From the NCBI RefSeq assembly GCF_020616155.1, contig NZ_CP085530.1, forward strand, positions 201,501 to 265,500: a stretch of DNA of 64,000 nucleotides, given 5' to 3'. The position numbers were made by a program, and so were the translations under genes. The stretch's first letter is position 1. The number at the start of each line of letters is the position of its first letter. Under the pieces are notes generated by a model. That model worked only from the letters and a program-made list of their open reading frames with translations. It searched no databases and was not told the DNA's origin. Below, in pieces: positions 26,931 to 36,218 of this stretch. Origin of the DNA: Vogesella sp. XCS3 (GTDB taxonomy: Bacteria > Pseudomonadota > Gammaproteobacteria > Burkholderiales > Chromobacteriaceae).

Positions 26931-29879
26931 ATGAAACGCATGCTTTTCAATGCGACGCAGGCAGAAGAACTGCGCGTCGCCATTGTCGATGGGCAAAAAC
27001 TCATCGACCTCGATATCGAGACAGTAGGTAAAGAACAGCGCAAAGGGAACATCTACAAAGGCACGATCACCCGCATCGAGCCTTCCCTGGAAGCTTGTTT
27101 TGTCGATTACGGCACCGAGCGTCACGGTTTCCTCCCTTTCAAAGAAGTTTCCCGTAGCTATTTCCAGAACTACGACGGCGGCCGCCCGCGCATCCAGGAT
27201 GTGCTGCGCGAAGGCATGGAAGTAGTGGTTCAGGTAGAAAAAGACGAGCGTGGCAACAAGGGCGCCGCCCTGACCACTTACGTCAGCCTGGCTGGCCGCT
27301 ACGTGGTGCTGATGCCGAACAACCCGCGTGGTGGTGGCGTGTCGCGCCGCATCGAAGGCGAAGAGCGTCAGGAGCTGAAAGACCTGCTGTCGCAGCTGGA
27401 AGTGCCCAACGGCATGAGCCTGATCGCCCGTACCGCCGGTATCGGCCGCAGTCTGGAAGAGCTGCAATGGGATCTGAACTACCTGCTGCAACTGTGGCGT
27501 GCCGTAGACGGCGCCGCAGGTGCGCAGTCTGCGCCGTTCCTGATTCTGCAGGAAGGCAGCCTGGTGATTCGCGCCATTCGCGATTACTACCAGCCTGACA
27601 TCGGCGAAATCCTGATCGACACCGAAGAAATCTACGAGCAGGCTCGCCAGTTCATGAGCCACGTGATGCCCAACAACGTTGGCCGCGTGAAACTCTACAA
27701 AGACCCGGTGCCGCTGTTCTCGCGTTTCCAGATCGAACACCAGATCGAAACCGCTTTCTCGCGTGCCGTTACCCTGCCGTCCGGCGGTGCCATCGTGATC
27801 GACCACACTGAAGCACTGGTGTCGGTTGACGTGAACTCGGCCCGTGCCACCAAGGGTTCTGATATCGAAGACACGGCCTTCCGTACCAACCTGGAAGCCG
27901 CCGAAGAAATCGCCCGTCAGCTGCGTCTGCGCGACCTGGGCGGCTTGATCGTGATCGACTTCATCGACATGGAAAGCCAGAAGAACCAGCGTGACGTGGA
28001 AAACCGTCTGCGCGAGGTGCTGAAGCACGACCGTGCCCGTGTGCAAATGGGCAAGCTGTCGCGTTTCGGCCTGCTGGAGCTGTCGCGTCAGCGCCTGCAG
28101 CCTAGCCTGGGTGAAACCAGCCACGTGCCGTGCCCGCGTTGCCACGGTATCGGCTTCATCCGCGGTATCGAGTCGTCCGCCCTGCACATCCTGCGCATCA
28201 TCCAGGAAGAGGCGATGAAGGAAAACACCGGTGCGGTACACGCACAGGTGCCTGTGGATGTAGCGACCTTCCTGCTGAACGAGAAGCGTGCCGAGATCTA
28301 CTCCATTGAAGCCCGTCTCGACGTGGCCGTGGTGCTGATTCCTAACCTTCATCTGGAAACCCCGCATTACAAGATCGTGCGCGTACGCCACGACGACCTG
28401 GCTGAAGTCAGCGAGTCGCCAAGCTATCGCCGTGTCGAGCTGCCGGAAGAAGACGCAGCGCACCCGTTTGGCCAGGAAAAGCCGAAGGTAGAGCGCCAGG
28501 AAGCCGCGGTGAAAGGTATTACCCCGGCCCAGCCAGCCCCTATGGCGGCTGATCCCGTGCCTGCCGCTGCACCAGCCGCCCCTGTGGCTGCGCCGGTTGC
28601 CCGTCGTGACGAGCCAGGCCTGATTGCCAAGATCGTTGGCTGGTTCAAGGGTTTGCTGGGTGAAGAGCCGGCTGTCGCCGCGCCAGCCCCGGTGGCCGAA
28701 GTGAAAAAACCGCAGCGCGAAGCGCGCAACCCGCGCCAGCGTAACGATCGTCGCCCGGGTGCCCGCCGTGATCGTGAAGATGGCCGTGGCGGCCGCGACG
28801 AGAATCGTGCCAACCGCGAGCCGCGCGAAGAGCGTCAGCCGCGTCAGGCAGACGAGCCGCGTCGTCGTCAGCCTGCCGATATGCCGCAGCGCGAAGAGCG
28901 CGAGCCGCGCAGCGAGCAGCAGCCACGCCAGGAGCGCGCACCGCGCCGCGAACGCGAACCGCGTGAGCCACGCGAGCCGCGTGAAAACGTACAGCGTGCC
29001 GAGCTGGGCGATGCCGCGCCGAAAGAGCGTGAAACCGCACCGCGTAACGAGCGCCGCCGCGAACGTAACCGTGACGTCTCGCGTGAGGCCAAAGAGCAGG
29101 TGCAGGCACCGCAGTTGGCTGAAGAGCTGCAGCCGGTAGCGTTGGTACCCGTTCAGGAAGAAACCGCCGAGGCTGTGGCTGATGCTGCAGTGGTGGCGGG
29201 TGACGCAGCCGGTGCCGAGCCGCGTGAGCGCCGTCGTCGCCGTTCCCGTCGTGACCGTCGTGACGATACGGTAGTGGCAGAGCAGGGCGAGGTGGTGGCA
29301 GAAGCTGCAGCAGACGCTGTGTCCGAAGTTGCCGAGCAAGTGGTGGCCGCTGTAGCTCAGCCTGTGGCAGAGGCCGCGCCGGTGGCCGTGGAAACTGCTG
29401 TTGTCGAGGCTGTAACAGAGCCTGTGGCAGCGGTAGAGCCTGTTGCCGTGGTAGCAGAATCGGCAGTTGTTGAGGTGGTGGAAGAAGTGGCTGCAGCACC
29501 AGTGCAGCCGCAGGTCGAGCCGGTGGTGCCTGCTGAGCAGGTGGTGGTAGAGGCTGTAGCCGAAACGCCAGCGCAGGCTAAAGAGGTGGCTGTGATCGCT
29601 GTGGTTGAAGCACAACCTGTGGAGCAGGCAGTGGTTGAAGCTGTTGCGGCACCTGAAACAGCTGTGGTTGCCGAGCCGGTAGTGGCAGTGGCAGCCGAGC
29701 CAGTAGCTGATCTGGGTGGTTTGGTGTTGGTTACCACACGTCCGGCATCCGAGCTGCCGGTAGTGGAAGTGGCGCCTGTGGAAGTAAAAGGCAAGCGCCG
29801 TCGCGAGGTGGTGCGCGAGGTGGCTGAGGTGGCACCGCTGGAGTTGGTGCAGGTACAAACTGCACGCGACGATAGCTAA
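26931..29879 (+). CDS. rne: Ribonuclease E
   Basis: A 982-residue endoribonuclease, scaffold of the RNA degradosome. The N-terminal catalytic half holds an S1 domain (about 35-125), the RNase H/5'-sensor parts, and the DNase I-like region with metal-binding Asp residues (VSVDVNSARAT and VIDFIDM). The zinc-link CPRCHG is near residue 400. From about 520 the protein is disordered: an Arg/Glu-rich RNA-binding stretch (about 615-720), then a long Val/Ala/Glu/Pro tail. The start MKRMLFNATQAEELRVAIV is canonical. The tail length marks RNase E rather than RNase G. Confidence 0.95.
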   Translation: MKRMLFNATQAEELRVAIVDGQKLIDLDIETVGKEQRKGNIYKGTITRIEPSLEACFVDYGTERHGFLPFKEVSRSYFQNYDGGRPRIQDVLREGMEVVVQVEKDERGNKGAALTTYVSLAGRYVVLMPNNPRGGGVSRRIEGEERQELKDLLSQLEVPNGMSLIARTAGIGRSLEELQWDLNYLLQLWRAVDGAAGAQSAPFLILQEGSLVIRAIRDYYQPDIGEILIDTEEIYEQARQFMSHVMPNNVGRVKLYKDPVPLFSRFQIEHQIETAFSRAVTLPSGGAIVIDHTEALVSVDVNSARATKGSDIEDTAFRTNLEAAEEIARQLRLRDLGGLIVIDFIDMESQKNQRDVENRLREVLKHDRARVQMGKLSRFGLLELSRQRLQPSLGETSHVPCPRCHGIGFIRGIESSALHILRIIQEEAMKENTGAVHAQVPVDVATFLLNEKRAEIYSIEARLDVAVVLIPNLHLETPHYKIVRVRHDDLAEVSESPSYRRVELPEEDAAHPFGQEKPKVERQEAAVKGITPAQPAPMAADPVPAAAPAAPVAAPVARRDEPGLIAKIVGWFKGLLGEEPAVAAPAPVAEVKKPQREARNPRQRNDRRPGARRDREDGRGGRDENRANREPREERQPRQADEPRRRQPADMPQREEREPRSEQQPRQERAPRREREPREPREPRENVQRAELGDAAPKERETAPRNERRRERNRDVSREAKEQVQAPQLAEELQPVALVPVQEETAEAVADAAVVAGDAAGAEPRERRRRRSRRDRRDDTVVAEQGEVVAEAAADAVSEVAEQVVAAVAQPVAEAAPVAVETAVVEAVTEPVAAVEPVAVVAESAVVEVVEEVAAAPVQPQVEPVVPAEQVVVEAVAETPAQAKEVAVIAVVEAQPVEQAVVEAVAAPETAVVAEPVVAVAAEPVADLGGLVLVTTRPASELPVVEVAPVEVKGKRRREVVREVAEVAPLELVQVQTARDDS

Positions 29880-29923
29880 GTCATTGTTCCGTCGTCAGGC
29901 CTGAAAAGTTTATCGATTCAGGC

Positions 29924-29952
29924 TTGACGAAAAGGCAGGCGCTGCCTACAAT
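29924..29952 (+). promoter_or_regulatory. Promoter of the tRNA-Asn array
   Basis: TTGACG (29924-29929), a 17-base spacer and TACAAT (29947-29952) stand 21 bases ahead of the first tRNA. A GC-rich discriminator (GCGCACC) follows the -10, the usual feature of stringently controlled stable-RNA promoters. Confidence 0.85.
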
Positions 29953-29972
29953 GCGCACCTCTCTAAGGCAAT

Positions 29973-30048
29973 TCCCTGATAGCTCAGTCGGTAGAGCGAC
30001 GGACTGTTAATCCGCAGGTCGCAGGTTCGAGCCCTGCTCGGGGAGCCA
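29973..30048 (+). tRNA. tRNA-Asn (GTT), copy 1
   Basis: A 76-base cloverleaf with encoded CCA. The acceptor TCCCTGA pairs with TCGGGGA, D arms are GCTC/GAGC, the anticodon loop CTGTTAA carries GTT (reads AAC/AAU), and the T arm is GCAGG-TTCGAGC-CCTGC. Position 27 (A) faces C at 43, a mismatch at the base of the anticodon stem that is present in all five copies. Confidence 0.97.
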
Positions 30049-30095
30049 AGAAAATTTAGAAGTATTACCTCGGTAGTATTTCAAGCAAGTTGTGT

Positions 30096-30171
30096 TCCCT
30101 GATAGCTCAGTCGGTAGAGCGACGGACTGTTAATCCGCAGGTCGCAGGTTCGAGCCCTGCTCGGGGAGCCA
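30096..30171 (+). tRNA. tRNA-Asn (GTT), copy 2
   Basis: Sequence identical to copy 1, including the CCA end. The 47-base spacer before it carries a short hairpin (UAUUAC/GUAGUA with loop CUCG), a possible processing signal. Confidence 0.97.
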
Positions 30172-30217
30172 GAAAATTTAGAAGTATTACCCCGGTAGTA
30201 TTTCAAGCAAGTTGTGT

Positions 30218-30293
30218 TCCCTGATAGCTCAGTCGGTAGAGCGACGGACTGTTAATCCGCAGGTCGCAGGTTCGAGCCCTGCTCGGGGAGCCA
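30218..30293 (+). tRNA. tRNA-Asn (GTT), copy 3
   Basis: Identical to copy 1. The 46-base spacer before it differs from the previous spacer by very few bases, so the spacer and gene were duplicated together as a unit of about 122 bp. Confidence 0.97.
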
Positions 30294-30339
30294 GAAAATT
30301 TAGAAGTATTACCTCGGTAGTATTTCAAACAAGTTGTGT

Positions 30340-30415
30340 TCCCTGATAGCTCAGTCGGTAGAGCGACGGACTGTTAATCCGCAGGTCGCAGGTTCGAGCC
30401 CTGCTCGGGGAGCCA
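30340..30415 (+). tRNA. tRNA-Asn (GTT), copy 4
   Basis: Identical to copy 1; the preceding spacer is again nearly unchanged (CAAAC in place of CAAGC). Confidence 0.97.
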
Positions 30416-30462
30416 AAAAAATTTTGAAGTATTACCCCGGTAGTATTTCAAACAGGTTGTGT

Positions 30463-30538
30463 TCCCTGATAGCTCAGTCGGTAGAGCGACGGACTGTTAA
30501 TCCGCAGGTCGCAGGTTCGAGCCCTGCTCGGGGAGCCA
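30463..30538 (+). tRNA. tRNA-Asn (GTT), copy 5
   Basis: Identical to copy 1 and last of the array. It is followed at once by a strong terminator rather than by another spacer. Confidence 0.97.
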
Positions 30539-30544
30539 GATACA

Positions 30545-30580
30545 AAGACAAAGCCCGCCTATATGGCGGGTTTTGTCTTT
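30545..30580 (+). terminator. Terminator of the tRNA-Asn array
   Basis: GCCCGCC-TATAT-GGCGGGT lies within a longer pairing of AAGACAAA with TTTTGTCTT, followed by a T-rich tail. It separates the plus-strand tRNAs from the minus-strand gene at 30630. Confidence 0.9.
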
Positions 30581-30629
30581 TCTGACTTGTAACAAACTTG
30601 CACCAACAAACACCCACTATCGCGCAGTG

Positions 30630-31469
30630 CTAGGGTTTACTTGCCGGAGGGTTGGCCGCATTGGCGTCTCCCGTGGCCGGCAAGGGCTTGGCGAGCATCT
30701 GCTGCAGTATGCGGTCGTGTTCGCCGCTTTGCTGCAGCTGGTGCATGGCATGCCGAAGCTTGCGGATGGTGGCCTCTGGCGTGCCTTTGCTGGCGGCCAG
30801 AAACAGTATGCGCGGCGGTGCAATGGCGGCGGCGCGCTGCAATGTGCTGGCTGGCAGGCCGATTTGTTGCAGTGTGGTTTGTATGCGGTAAGGCGAGCCC
30901 GCCATATAGGCTACGCTCCCGTTGCGCAGCATGCGCAGGCAGTCGTGATGGCTACCGGTCAGAACCAGTTGCAGGCGGTGTGCGCTGTCCTGTTGGCGCA
31001 AGGCTTCTTCGCTGACGTCTTTTCTTACCGTACAAATACTGCAGCAGCGCATGATCGGCTGTAGTGAGGTTTCTGGTTTGAGAGTCGGCGTGTCAAGCCG
31101 CCAGAGAAACTGCTGTGTCTGGCTGAGCTTGCCTAGCCAGATAAACTGCTGCTCGCGCGCTGGCGTGCGGGCCACGCTTAATAACAGTGTGTTTGGCCGT
31201 GATTGCGCCAGTGCCATGGCACGCGCCCAAGGGTAGACGTTAATCTGCGCCTCCAGGCCGCTTAGTGCCAGTGCGCGCTGCAAGATCAAGGCATGCGCCC
31301 CGTCAGCCGTATCGTCATTGCTGAAGGTGTTGTAAGGCGGCCAGGGCTCGGTAACGGCAATCAGTGCGGTGTCGGCCGGCAGCCCGTGTGTGGCGATGCT
31401 GGCCAGCAATAGCAGCCCGCCAAGCGGATGGCGTGGCGTGATTCTGGGATGGGGCTTTGGCTGGTGCAT
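30630..31469 (-). CDS. Periplasmic solute-binding protein-like (SBP_bac_3 type)
   Basis: A 279-residue exported protein with an N-terminal hydrophobic signal (about residues 15-33) and the fold signature of extracellular solute-binding family 3 (ALIAVTEPWPPYNTF, GAHALILQRALALSGLEAQI, then YPWARAMALAQ). The YPWARAM motif is typical of the lone binding-protein group that lacks an ABC partner, and no transporter genes are adjacent. The ligand is unknown. The ATG at 31469 opens a plausible signal peptide. A repeat copy at 30650-30660 encodes part of the C-terminal tail (NAANPP). Confidence 0.75.
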   Translation of the reverse strand: MHQPKPHPRITPRHPLGGLLLLASIATHGLPADTALIAVTEPWPPYNTFSNDDTADGAHALILQRALALSGLEAQINVYPWARAMALAQSRPNTLLLSVARTPAREQQFIWLGKLSQTQQFLWRLDTPTLKPETSLQPIMRCCSICTVRKDVSEEALRQQDSAHRLQLVLTGSHHDCLRMLRNGSVAYMAGSPYRIQTTLQQIGLPASTLQRAAAIAPPRILFLAASKGTPEATIRKLRHAMHQLQQSGEHDRILQQMLAKPLPATGDANAANPPASKP

Positions 31470-31570
31470 GGTTTGTCTTCCTGCTGGCTGCCTCCTTAGT
31501 GTGGCTGATACTGGCCGAACTGCAAGCTGTGTCGTGCCCGGCGTGCCTGGCTGCCGATCAATAATGAAAA

Positions 31571-31600
31571 ACACCCCCGGCGTAGTACGCGCGGGGGTGT
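31571..31600 (-). terminator. Terminator of alaS
   Basis: An 8-bp stem ACACCCCC (31571-31578) / GGGGGTGT (31593-31600) with a 14-base loop. The minus strand carries TTTTT after it, ending the alaS transcript. Confidence 0.85.
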
Positions 31601-31617
31601 TTTTTAGGGTGTGGTGC

Positions 31618-34248
31618 TTACTTGGCCGCTACCCAGTCTTTGGCGCTGGCCAGTGCGGCAGCCAGGTTTTCCGGCTGGGTGCCACCTGCCTGGGCCATGT
31701 CAGGGCGGCCACCGCCTTTGCCGCCTACCTGCTGCGCCACGTGGTTTACCAGCTCGCCGGCCTTGAAGCGGCCAGTCAGGTCTTTGGTCACGCCGGCAAT
31801 CAGCGCTACTTTGCCGTCGGCCTTGCTGCCCAGCACGATCACGGCGGAGCCCAGCTTGTCTTTCAGCTTGTCCAGTGTGTCGCGCAGGGTGGCGTTATCG
31901 GCGCCCTCCAGTTCGGCGGCCAGCAGCTTCACGCCGTTGACTTCGCTGGCTTGCTCGGCCAGGCTGTCGCCCGCGCTAGCGGCCAGCTTGCCCTTGATGG
32001 CGGCCAGTTCTTTTTCCAGTGCTTTCAGGTCGGCTTGCAGGCTGCCGATCTTGCCCAGCACTTCGTCGTTGCTCTGGGCCTTCAGGTTGGCCGCAGCAGC
32101 CTTCAGCAGCGCGTCCTGGGCCTGTACGTAGGCGATGGCGCCTTCGCCGGTTACCGCTTCGATACGACGCACGCCAGCAGCTACGCCGCCTTCAGCCACA
32201 ATCTTGAAGAAGCCGATGTCGCCGGTGCGCTGTACGTGGGTACCACCGCACAGCTCGGCAGAGAAGTCACCCATGCTCAGTACGCGAACTTCATCGCCGT
32301 ATTTCTCGCCAAACAGTGCCATGGCACCGGCGCGCACGGCGTCATCGAAGCTCATCAACTGGGCTTTGACTTCGTAGTTGGCCGCAATCACGTGGTTCAC
32401 CAGGCGTTCGATTTCGGCGATTTGCTCGGCGCTGACCGGCTGGCCGTGGGCAAAGTCGAAGCGGGTACGCTCCGGGTTCACCAGCGAGCCTTTTTGGGCT
32501 ACATGGGTGCCCAGTACCTTGCGCAGTGCAGCGTGCAGCAGGTGGGTGGCCGAGTGGTTGCGGGTGGTGGCCAGGCGCTGGTGCAGGTCGATGGTGGCTT
32601 GTACGGTGTCGCCCACTTTCAGCGCGCCACGAGCCAGGCGGCCGGTGTGGCCGAACACGGCCGCTTTCACTTTCTGCGTGTCGGCCACGTCGAACAGTGC
32701 GTCCACGCCGCCAGTCAGCGAGATCTCGCCTACGTCGCCTACCTGGCCACCGCCTTCGGCGTAGAAGGCAGTGTGGTCCAGCACGACCACGCCTTCGTCA
32801 CCAGCGGCCAAGCAGTCTACCTGCTCGGTGCCCTTGTACAGCGCGACGATGCGGGCATCGGTGCTGGTTTGGGTGTAGCCGTGGAAGGTGGTGTCGCTGC
32901 CTTCGTAGCTCAGGCTGCCGGCTACCTTGAAAGCAGATGCGGCACGGGCGCGGGTGCGCTGCGCTTCCATGGCGCGCTCGAAGCCGGCCATGTCCACTTC
33001 GATATTGCGCTCGCGGCAGATGTCGGCGGTCAGGTCGACCGGGAAGCCGTAGGTGTCGTACAGCTTGAAGATGGTATCGCCGTCCATGGCGGTTTTGCCG
33101 CCGGCCAGCGCGGCGTCAACCAGTGCCATGCCAGTGTCCAGCGTTTCGGCAAACTTAATTTCTTCGGCGCGCAGCGCGTCTTCGATTTCGGCCTGCTTCT
33201 GGCGCAGTTCCGGGTAGGCATCGCCCATTTCGGCAGCCAGGTCAGCCACGATCTTGTGGAAGAACAGGCCTTTCTGGCCCAGTTTGTAACCGTGGCGGAT
33301 AGCGCGGCGGGCGATGCGGCGCAGTACGTAGCCGCGGCCGTCGGCGGATGGCAGGATGCCGTCGGCGATCATGAACGAGCAGGCGCGGATGTGGTCAGCG
33401 ATCACTTTCAGCGACGGCACATCCTGGCTGTAGGCCACGCCGGTTTCACGCGCAGCGGCGCGTACCAGGCAGGCCAGGGCGTCGGTTTCGTAGTTCGATT
33501 TCACGCCTTGCAGCACGGTGGACAGGCGCTCCAGGCCCATGCCGGTGTCCACGGACGGCTTCGGCAGCGGGTGCAGGGTGCCGGTTTCGTCGCGGTTGAA
33601 CTGCATGAATACGTTGTTCCAGATTTCCATGTAGCGGTCGCCGTCTTCGTCCGGGCTGCCTGGAGGGCCGCCGGCCACGCTTGGGCCGTGGTCATAGAAA
33701 ATCTCGGTACACGGGCCACACGGGCCGGTATCGCCCATGGTCCAGAAGTTGTCGGACGCGTACGGTGCGCCCTTGTTGTCGCCAATGCGCACGATCTTGT
33801 CGGCAGGCACGCCGACTACTTTGTGCCAGATGTCGTACGCTTCGTCATCGCTGGCGTACACGGTCACCATCAGCTTGTCTTTAGGCAGGTTCAGCCACTG
33901 TTCGCCGGTGAGGAATTCCCAGGCAAAGGTGATGGCGTCGTGCTTGAAGTAGTCGCCAAAGCTGAAGTTGCCCAGCATTTCGAAGAAGGTGTGGTGACGT
34001 GCGGTGTAGCCCACGTTTTCCAGATCGTTGTGCTTGCCGCCGGCGCGCAGGCATTTCTGGCTGGTGGTGGCGCGGGTGTAGTCGCGTTTCTCAAAGCCCA
34101 GGAACAAGTCCTTGAACTGCACCATGCCGGCCACGGTAAACATCAGGGTAGGGTCGTTGCCCGGAATCAGGCTGCTGGAGGAGACAACCTGGTGATTTTT
34201 GGAAGCGAAAAAGTCCAGAAATTTCTGGCGAATGGCGGAGGTTTTCAT
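31618..34248 (-). CDS. alaS: Alanyl-tRNA synthetase AlaS
   Basis: An 876-residue class II synthetase of normal length. The N-terminal catalytic domain starts [20 protein letters not shown] and contains motif 2-type [19 protein letters not shown]. The editing domain has the zinc-binding [11 protein letters not shown] and CGGTHV, and a C-terminal oligomerisation domain follows. Two repeat words lie inside (32085-32095 full, 32377-32386 core). It is separated from recX by 199 bases. Confidence 0.98.
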   Translation of the reverse strand: MKTSAIRQKFLDFFASKNHQVVSSSSLIPGNDPTLMFTVAGMVQFKDLFLGFEKRDYTRATTSQKCLRAGGKHNDLENVGYTARHHTFFEMLGNFSFGDYFKHDAITFAWEFLTGEQWLNLPKDKLMVTVYASDDEAYDIWHKVVGVPADKIVRIGDNKGAPYASDNFWTMGDTGPCGPCTEIFYDHGPSVAGGPPGSPDEDGDRYMEIWNNVFMQFNRDETGTLHPLPKPSVDTGMGLERLSTVLQGVKSNYETDALACLVRAAARETGVAYSQDVPSLKVIADHIRACSFMIADGILPSADGRGYVLRRIARRAIRHGYKLGQKGLFFHKIVADLAAEMGDAYPELRQKQAEIEDALRAEEIKFAETLDTGMALVDAALAGGKTAMDGDTIFKLYDTYGFPVDLTADICRERNIEVDMAGFERAMEAQRTRARAASAFKVAGSLSYEGSDTTFHGYTQTSTDARIVALYKGTEQVDCLAAGDEGVVVLDHTAFYAEGGGQVGDVGEISLTGGVDALFDVADTQKVKAAVFGHTGRLARGALKVGDTVQATIDLHQRLATTRNHSATHLLHAALRKVLGTHVAQKGSLVNPERTRFDFAHGQPVSAEQIAEIERLVNHVIAANYEVKAQLMSFDDAVRAGAMALFGEKYGDEVRVLSMGDFSAELCGGTHVQRTGDIGFFKIVAEGGVAAGVRRIEAVTGEGAIAYVQAQDALLKAAAANLKAQSNDEVLGKIGSLQADLKALEKELAAIKGKLAASAGDSLAEQASEVNGVKLLAAELEGADNATLRDTLDKLKDKLGSAVIVLGSKADGKVALIAGVTKDLTGRFKAGELVNHVAQQVGGKGGGRPDMAQAGGTQPENLAAALASAKDWVAAK

Positions 34249-34345
34249 GATTTATGGGTCGTATTGGATCGGATTCTGAAAACGGCGACACGCAAGGCGT
34301 GAATATCGGTCGATTGTGGCAACTGCGCACCGTGCTGGCAAGCTT

Positions 34346-34417
34346 TGCGGCCAACCTTGTGCACGCCAGCGCATTTTTTCTGCCCTTGTGTGCGGCGGCT
34401 TGGCCGGGTTGGCCGCA
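34346..34417. repeat. Inverted pair of dispersed repeats upstream of alaS
   Basis: TGCGGCCAACCTT (34346-34358, minus orientation) and GGGTTGGCCGCA (34406-34417, plus orientation) face each other across 47 bases in the recX-alaS gap. The distance makes a simple hairpin less likely than at 40707. Confidence 0.85.
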
Positions 34418-34447
34418 GCGGGTGCTTATGGCGATGGCGGCGGTGCG

Positions 34448-34912
34448 CTAGCTGCCGCTGTCATCGTCGGGCCATTCGTCACAGCCCTTGATGACTTGCC
34501 GGATGATGTCCATGCCAAAGCCGCGGCTGGCCAGGAAGCGCATCTGTTTGGCGCGCCCGGCGGCGTCGCTGGCGGGCTGGCCGAATTTGCGCAGCCACTG
34601 GCTGCGCGCGGTGGCCATGTCGTTGTGGCCGGATAATGTCTGCTTGATGGTGTCGCTATCTACCCCGCGTTCGCGCATCTCCATGGCGACGCGGCGGCTG
34701 CCGTACTTGCGGCTGCGGCTATCGGCAAACTGTTCGGCAAAGCGGGCGTCGCTCTGCCAGCGGCTGGCGGCCAGCTCGTCCAGCAGGGTGTCTACTTGTT
34801 CAGCACTTTCTGCAAAAGGCGAAAGCCGCCGCTTCAGCTCCAGCCGCGTGTATTCGCGGCGGGACAGAAGGTCGACGGCTCTTGCCTTCAGGCTTTTGCC
34901 CGGTTTTTCCAT
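34448..34912 (-). CDS. recX: Regulatory protein RecX
   Basis: A 154-residue RecA modulator made of three-helix repeats, with the family signature YTRLELKRRLSPFAES near residue 20 and KYGSRRVAMEMRERGVD in the centre. RecX limits RecA filament growth. It follows recA on the same strand and overlaps its stop codon by one base, so they are translationally coupled. Confidence 0.94.
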   Translation of the reverse strand: MEKPGKSLKARAVDLLSRREYTRLELKRRLSPFAESAEQVDTLLDELAASRWQSDARFAEQFADSRSRKYGSRRVAMEMRERGVDSDTIKQTLSGHNDMATARSQWLRKFGQPASDAAGRAKQMRFLASRGFGMDIIRQVIKGCDEWPDDDSGS

Positions 34913-35976
34913 CAGGCGTCGAAGGTGTCGTCCAGCAGCTCTTCGTCAGCGTCCGGCTTGCCTTCGGTGATTTCTACCTTGATGCCCACGGCTTCGCGGA
35001 TCTTGCGCTCGATTTCCTGGGCAATGGCCGGGTTGGATTTCAGCCATTCGCGGGTGTTGTCCTTGCCCTGGCCGATTTTCTGGCCGTTATAGGCGTACCA
35101 GGCACCGGACTTGTCGATAAAGCCGTGCTCTACGCCCAGCTCGATGATTTCGCCTTCACGGCTGATGCCTTCGCCGTACAGGATGTCAAAACCGGCCTGC
35201 TTGAACGGTGGCGATACCTTGTTCTTCACCACTTTCACGCGGGTTTCGTTGCCGATGATTTCTTCACCCTTCTTGATACCGCCGATGCGGCGGATATCCA
35301 TGCGCACCGAAGCGTAGAATTTCAGCGCGTTACCGCCGGTGGTGGTTTCCGGGCTGCCGAACATCACGCCGATCTTCATACGGATCTGGTTGATGAATAC
35401 CACCAGGGTGTTGGTACGCTTGATATTGCCGGTGAGTTTGCGCAGTGCCTGGCTCATCAGGCGGGCTTGCAGGCCTACGTGGCTGTCACCCATTTCGCCT
35501 TCGATCTCGGCTTTGGGTACCAGGGCGGCAACCGAGTCCACAACGATCACGTCCACGCCGCCGGAGCGTACCAGCATGTCGCAGATTTCCAGTGCCTGCT
35601 CTCCGGTATCCGGCTGCGAGATCAGCAGGTCTTCTACCGATACGCCCAGTTTTTGAGCGTATTGCGGGTCCAGTGCGTTTTCGGCGTCGATATAGGCGCA
35701 GGTGCCGCCCAGCTTTTGCGCTTCGGCAACCACCTGCAGGCACAGCGTGGTTTTACCGGACGATTCCGGGCCGTAGATTTCTACTACGCGGCCACGCGGC
35801 AGGCCACCCACGCCTAGTGCCAGATCCAGACCCAGCGAGCCGGTGCTGATGACTTGCAGGTTCTCGGTGATCTGGTTGTCGCTCATGCGCATGATCGAGC
35901 CTTTGCCGAACTGCTTTTCAATTTGCGCCAGCGCTGCACTCAGCGCCTTGCTTTTGTCTTCGGAACGCTCTGCCAT
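34912..35976 (-). CDS. recA: Recombinase RecA
   Basis: A 354-residue recombinase with Walker [10 protein letters not shown] at about residues 66-74, Walker [12 protein letters not shown]1/L2 DNA-binding loops ([34 protein letters not shown]) and an acidic C-terminus ([12 protein letters not shown]). The ATG at 35976 follows TGGAGC and gives the usual [12 protein letters not shown] start. It is divergent from hrcA. It pairs with the natural-transformation theme suggested by pilU and the uptake-like repeats, though RecA is universal. Confidence 0.98.
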   Translation of the reverse strand: MAERSEDKSKALSAALAQIEKQFGKGSIMRMSDNQITENLQVISTGSLGLDLALGVGGLPRGRVVEIYGPESSGKTTLCLQVVAEAQKLGGTCAYIDAENALDPQYAQKLGVSVEDLLISQPDTGEQALEICDMLVRSGGVDVIVVDSVAALVPKAEIEGEMGDSHVGLQARLMSQALRKLTGNIKRTNTLVVFINQIRMKIGVMFGSPETTTGGNALKFYASVRMDIRRIGGIKKGEEIIGNETRVKVVKNKVSPPFKQAGFDILYGEGISREGEIIELGVEHGFIDKSGAWYAYNGQKIGQGKDNTREWLKSNPAIAQEIERKIREAVGIKVEITEGKPDADEELLDDTFDA

Positions 35977-36021
35977 GCTTGCTCCATTCATTCAACGGGG
36001 TGGATAACGATTCAGATTTTG

Positions 36022-36050
36022 ATTATGTACGTTTTCATCTGCCCTGCCAA
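36022..36050 (-). promoter_or_regulatory. recA promoter
   Basis: On the minus strand, TTGGCA (36050-36045), a 17-base spacer and CATAAT (36027-36022) form a near-consensus sigma-70 promoter about 45 bases ahead of recA. No CTGT-N8-ACAG LexA box is visible over or near it. Confidence 0.75.
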
Positions 36051-36218
36051 ATAAAAACTACAGGCAGCGATGCAAACGCACCACAAGGGCGTGGTGGCCA
36101 TGAATGCAATCAGCGGATTATCGCACAAAAGACGGTGCTACCAAGCCGTCGGCCACGGTGCCATGCCCTGATGCGGCAAAGCCTTTGGCTGGCGGGCAAG
36201 CTGTGACAGAATGGCAGC

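Noticed and set aside
26769..29858. 1029-codon open frame antisense to rne
   Set aside because: It is a shadow of the GC-rich rne sequence: His/Arg/Leu-rich low-complexity translation, no ribosome-binding site, and the opposite strand encodes an unmistakable RNase E.
29973..30538. Regular 122-123 bp repeats suggesting a CRISPR-like array
   Set aside because: The 76-base repeat folds as a tRNA-Asn with GTT anticodon and CCA end; the spacers are near-identical rather than unique.
36053..36063. CTACAG upstream of recA as half of a LexA box
   Set aside because: No CTGT partner lies at the required 8-base spacing.
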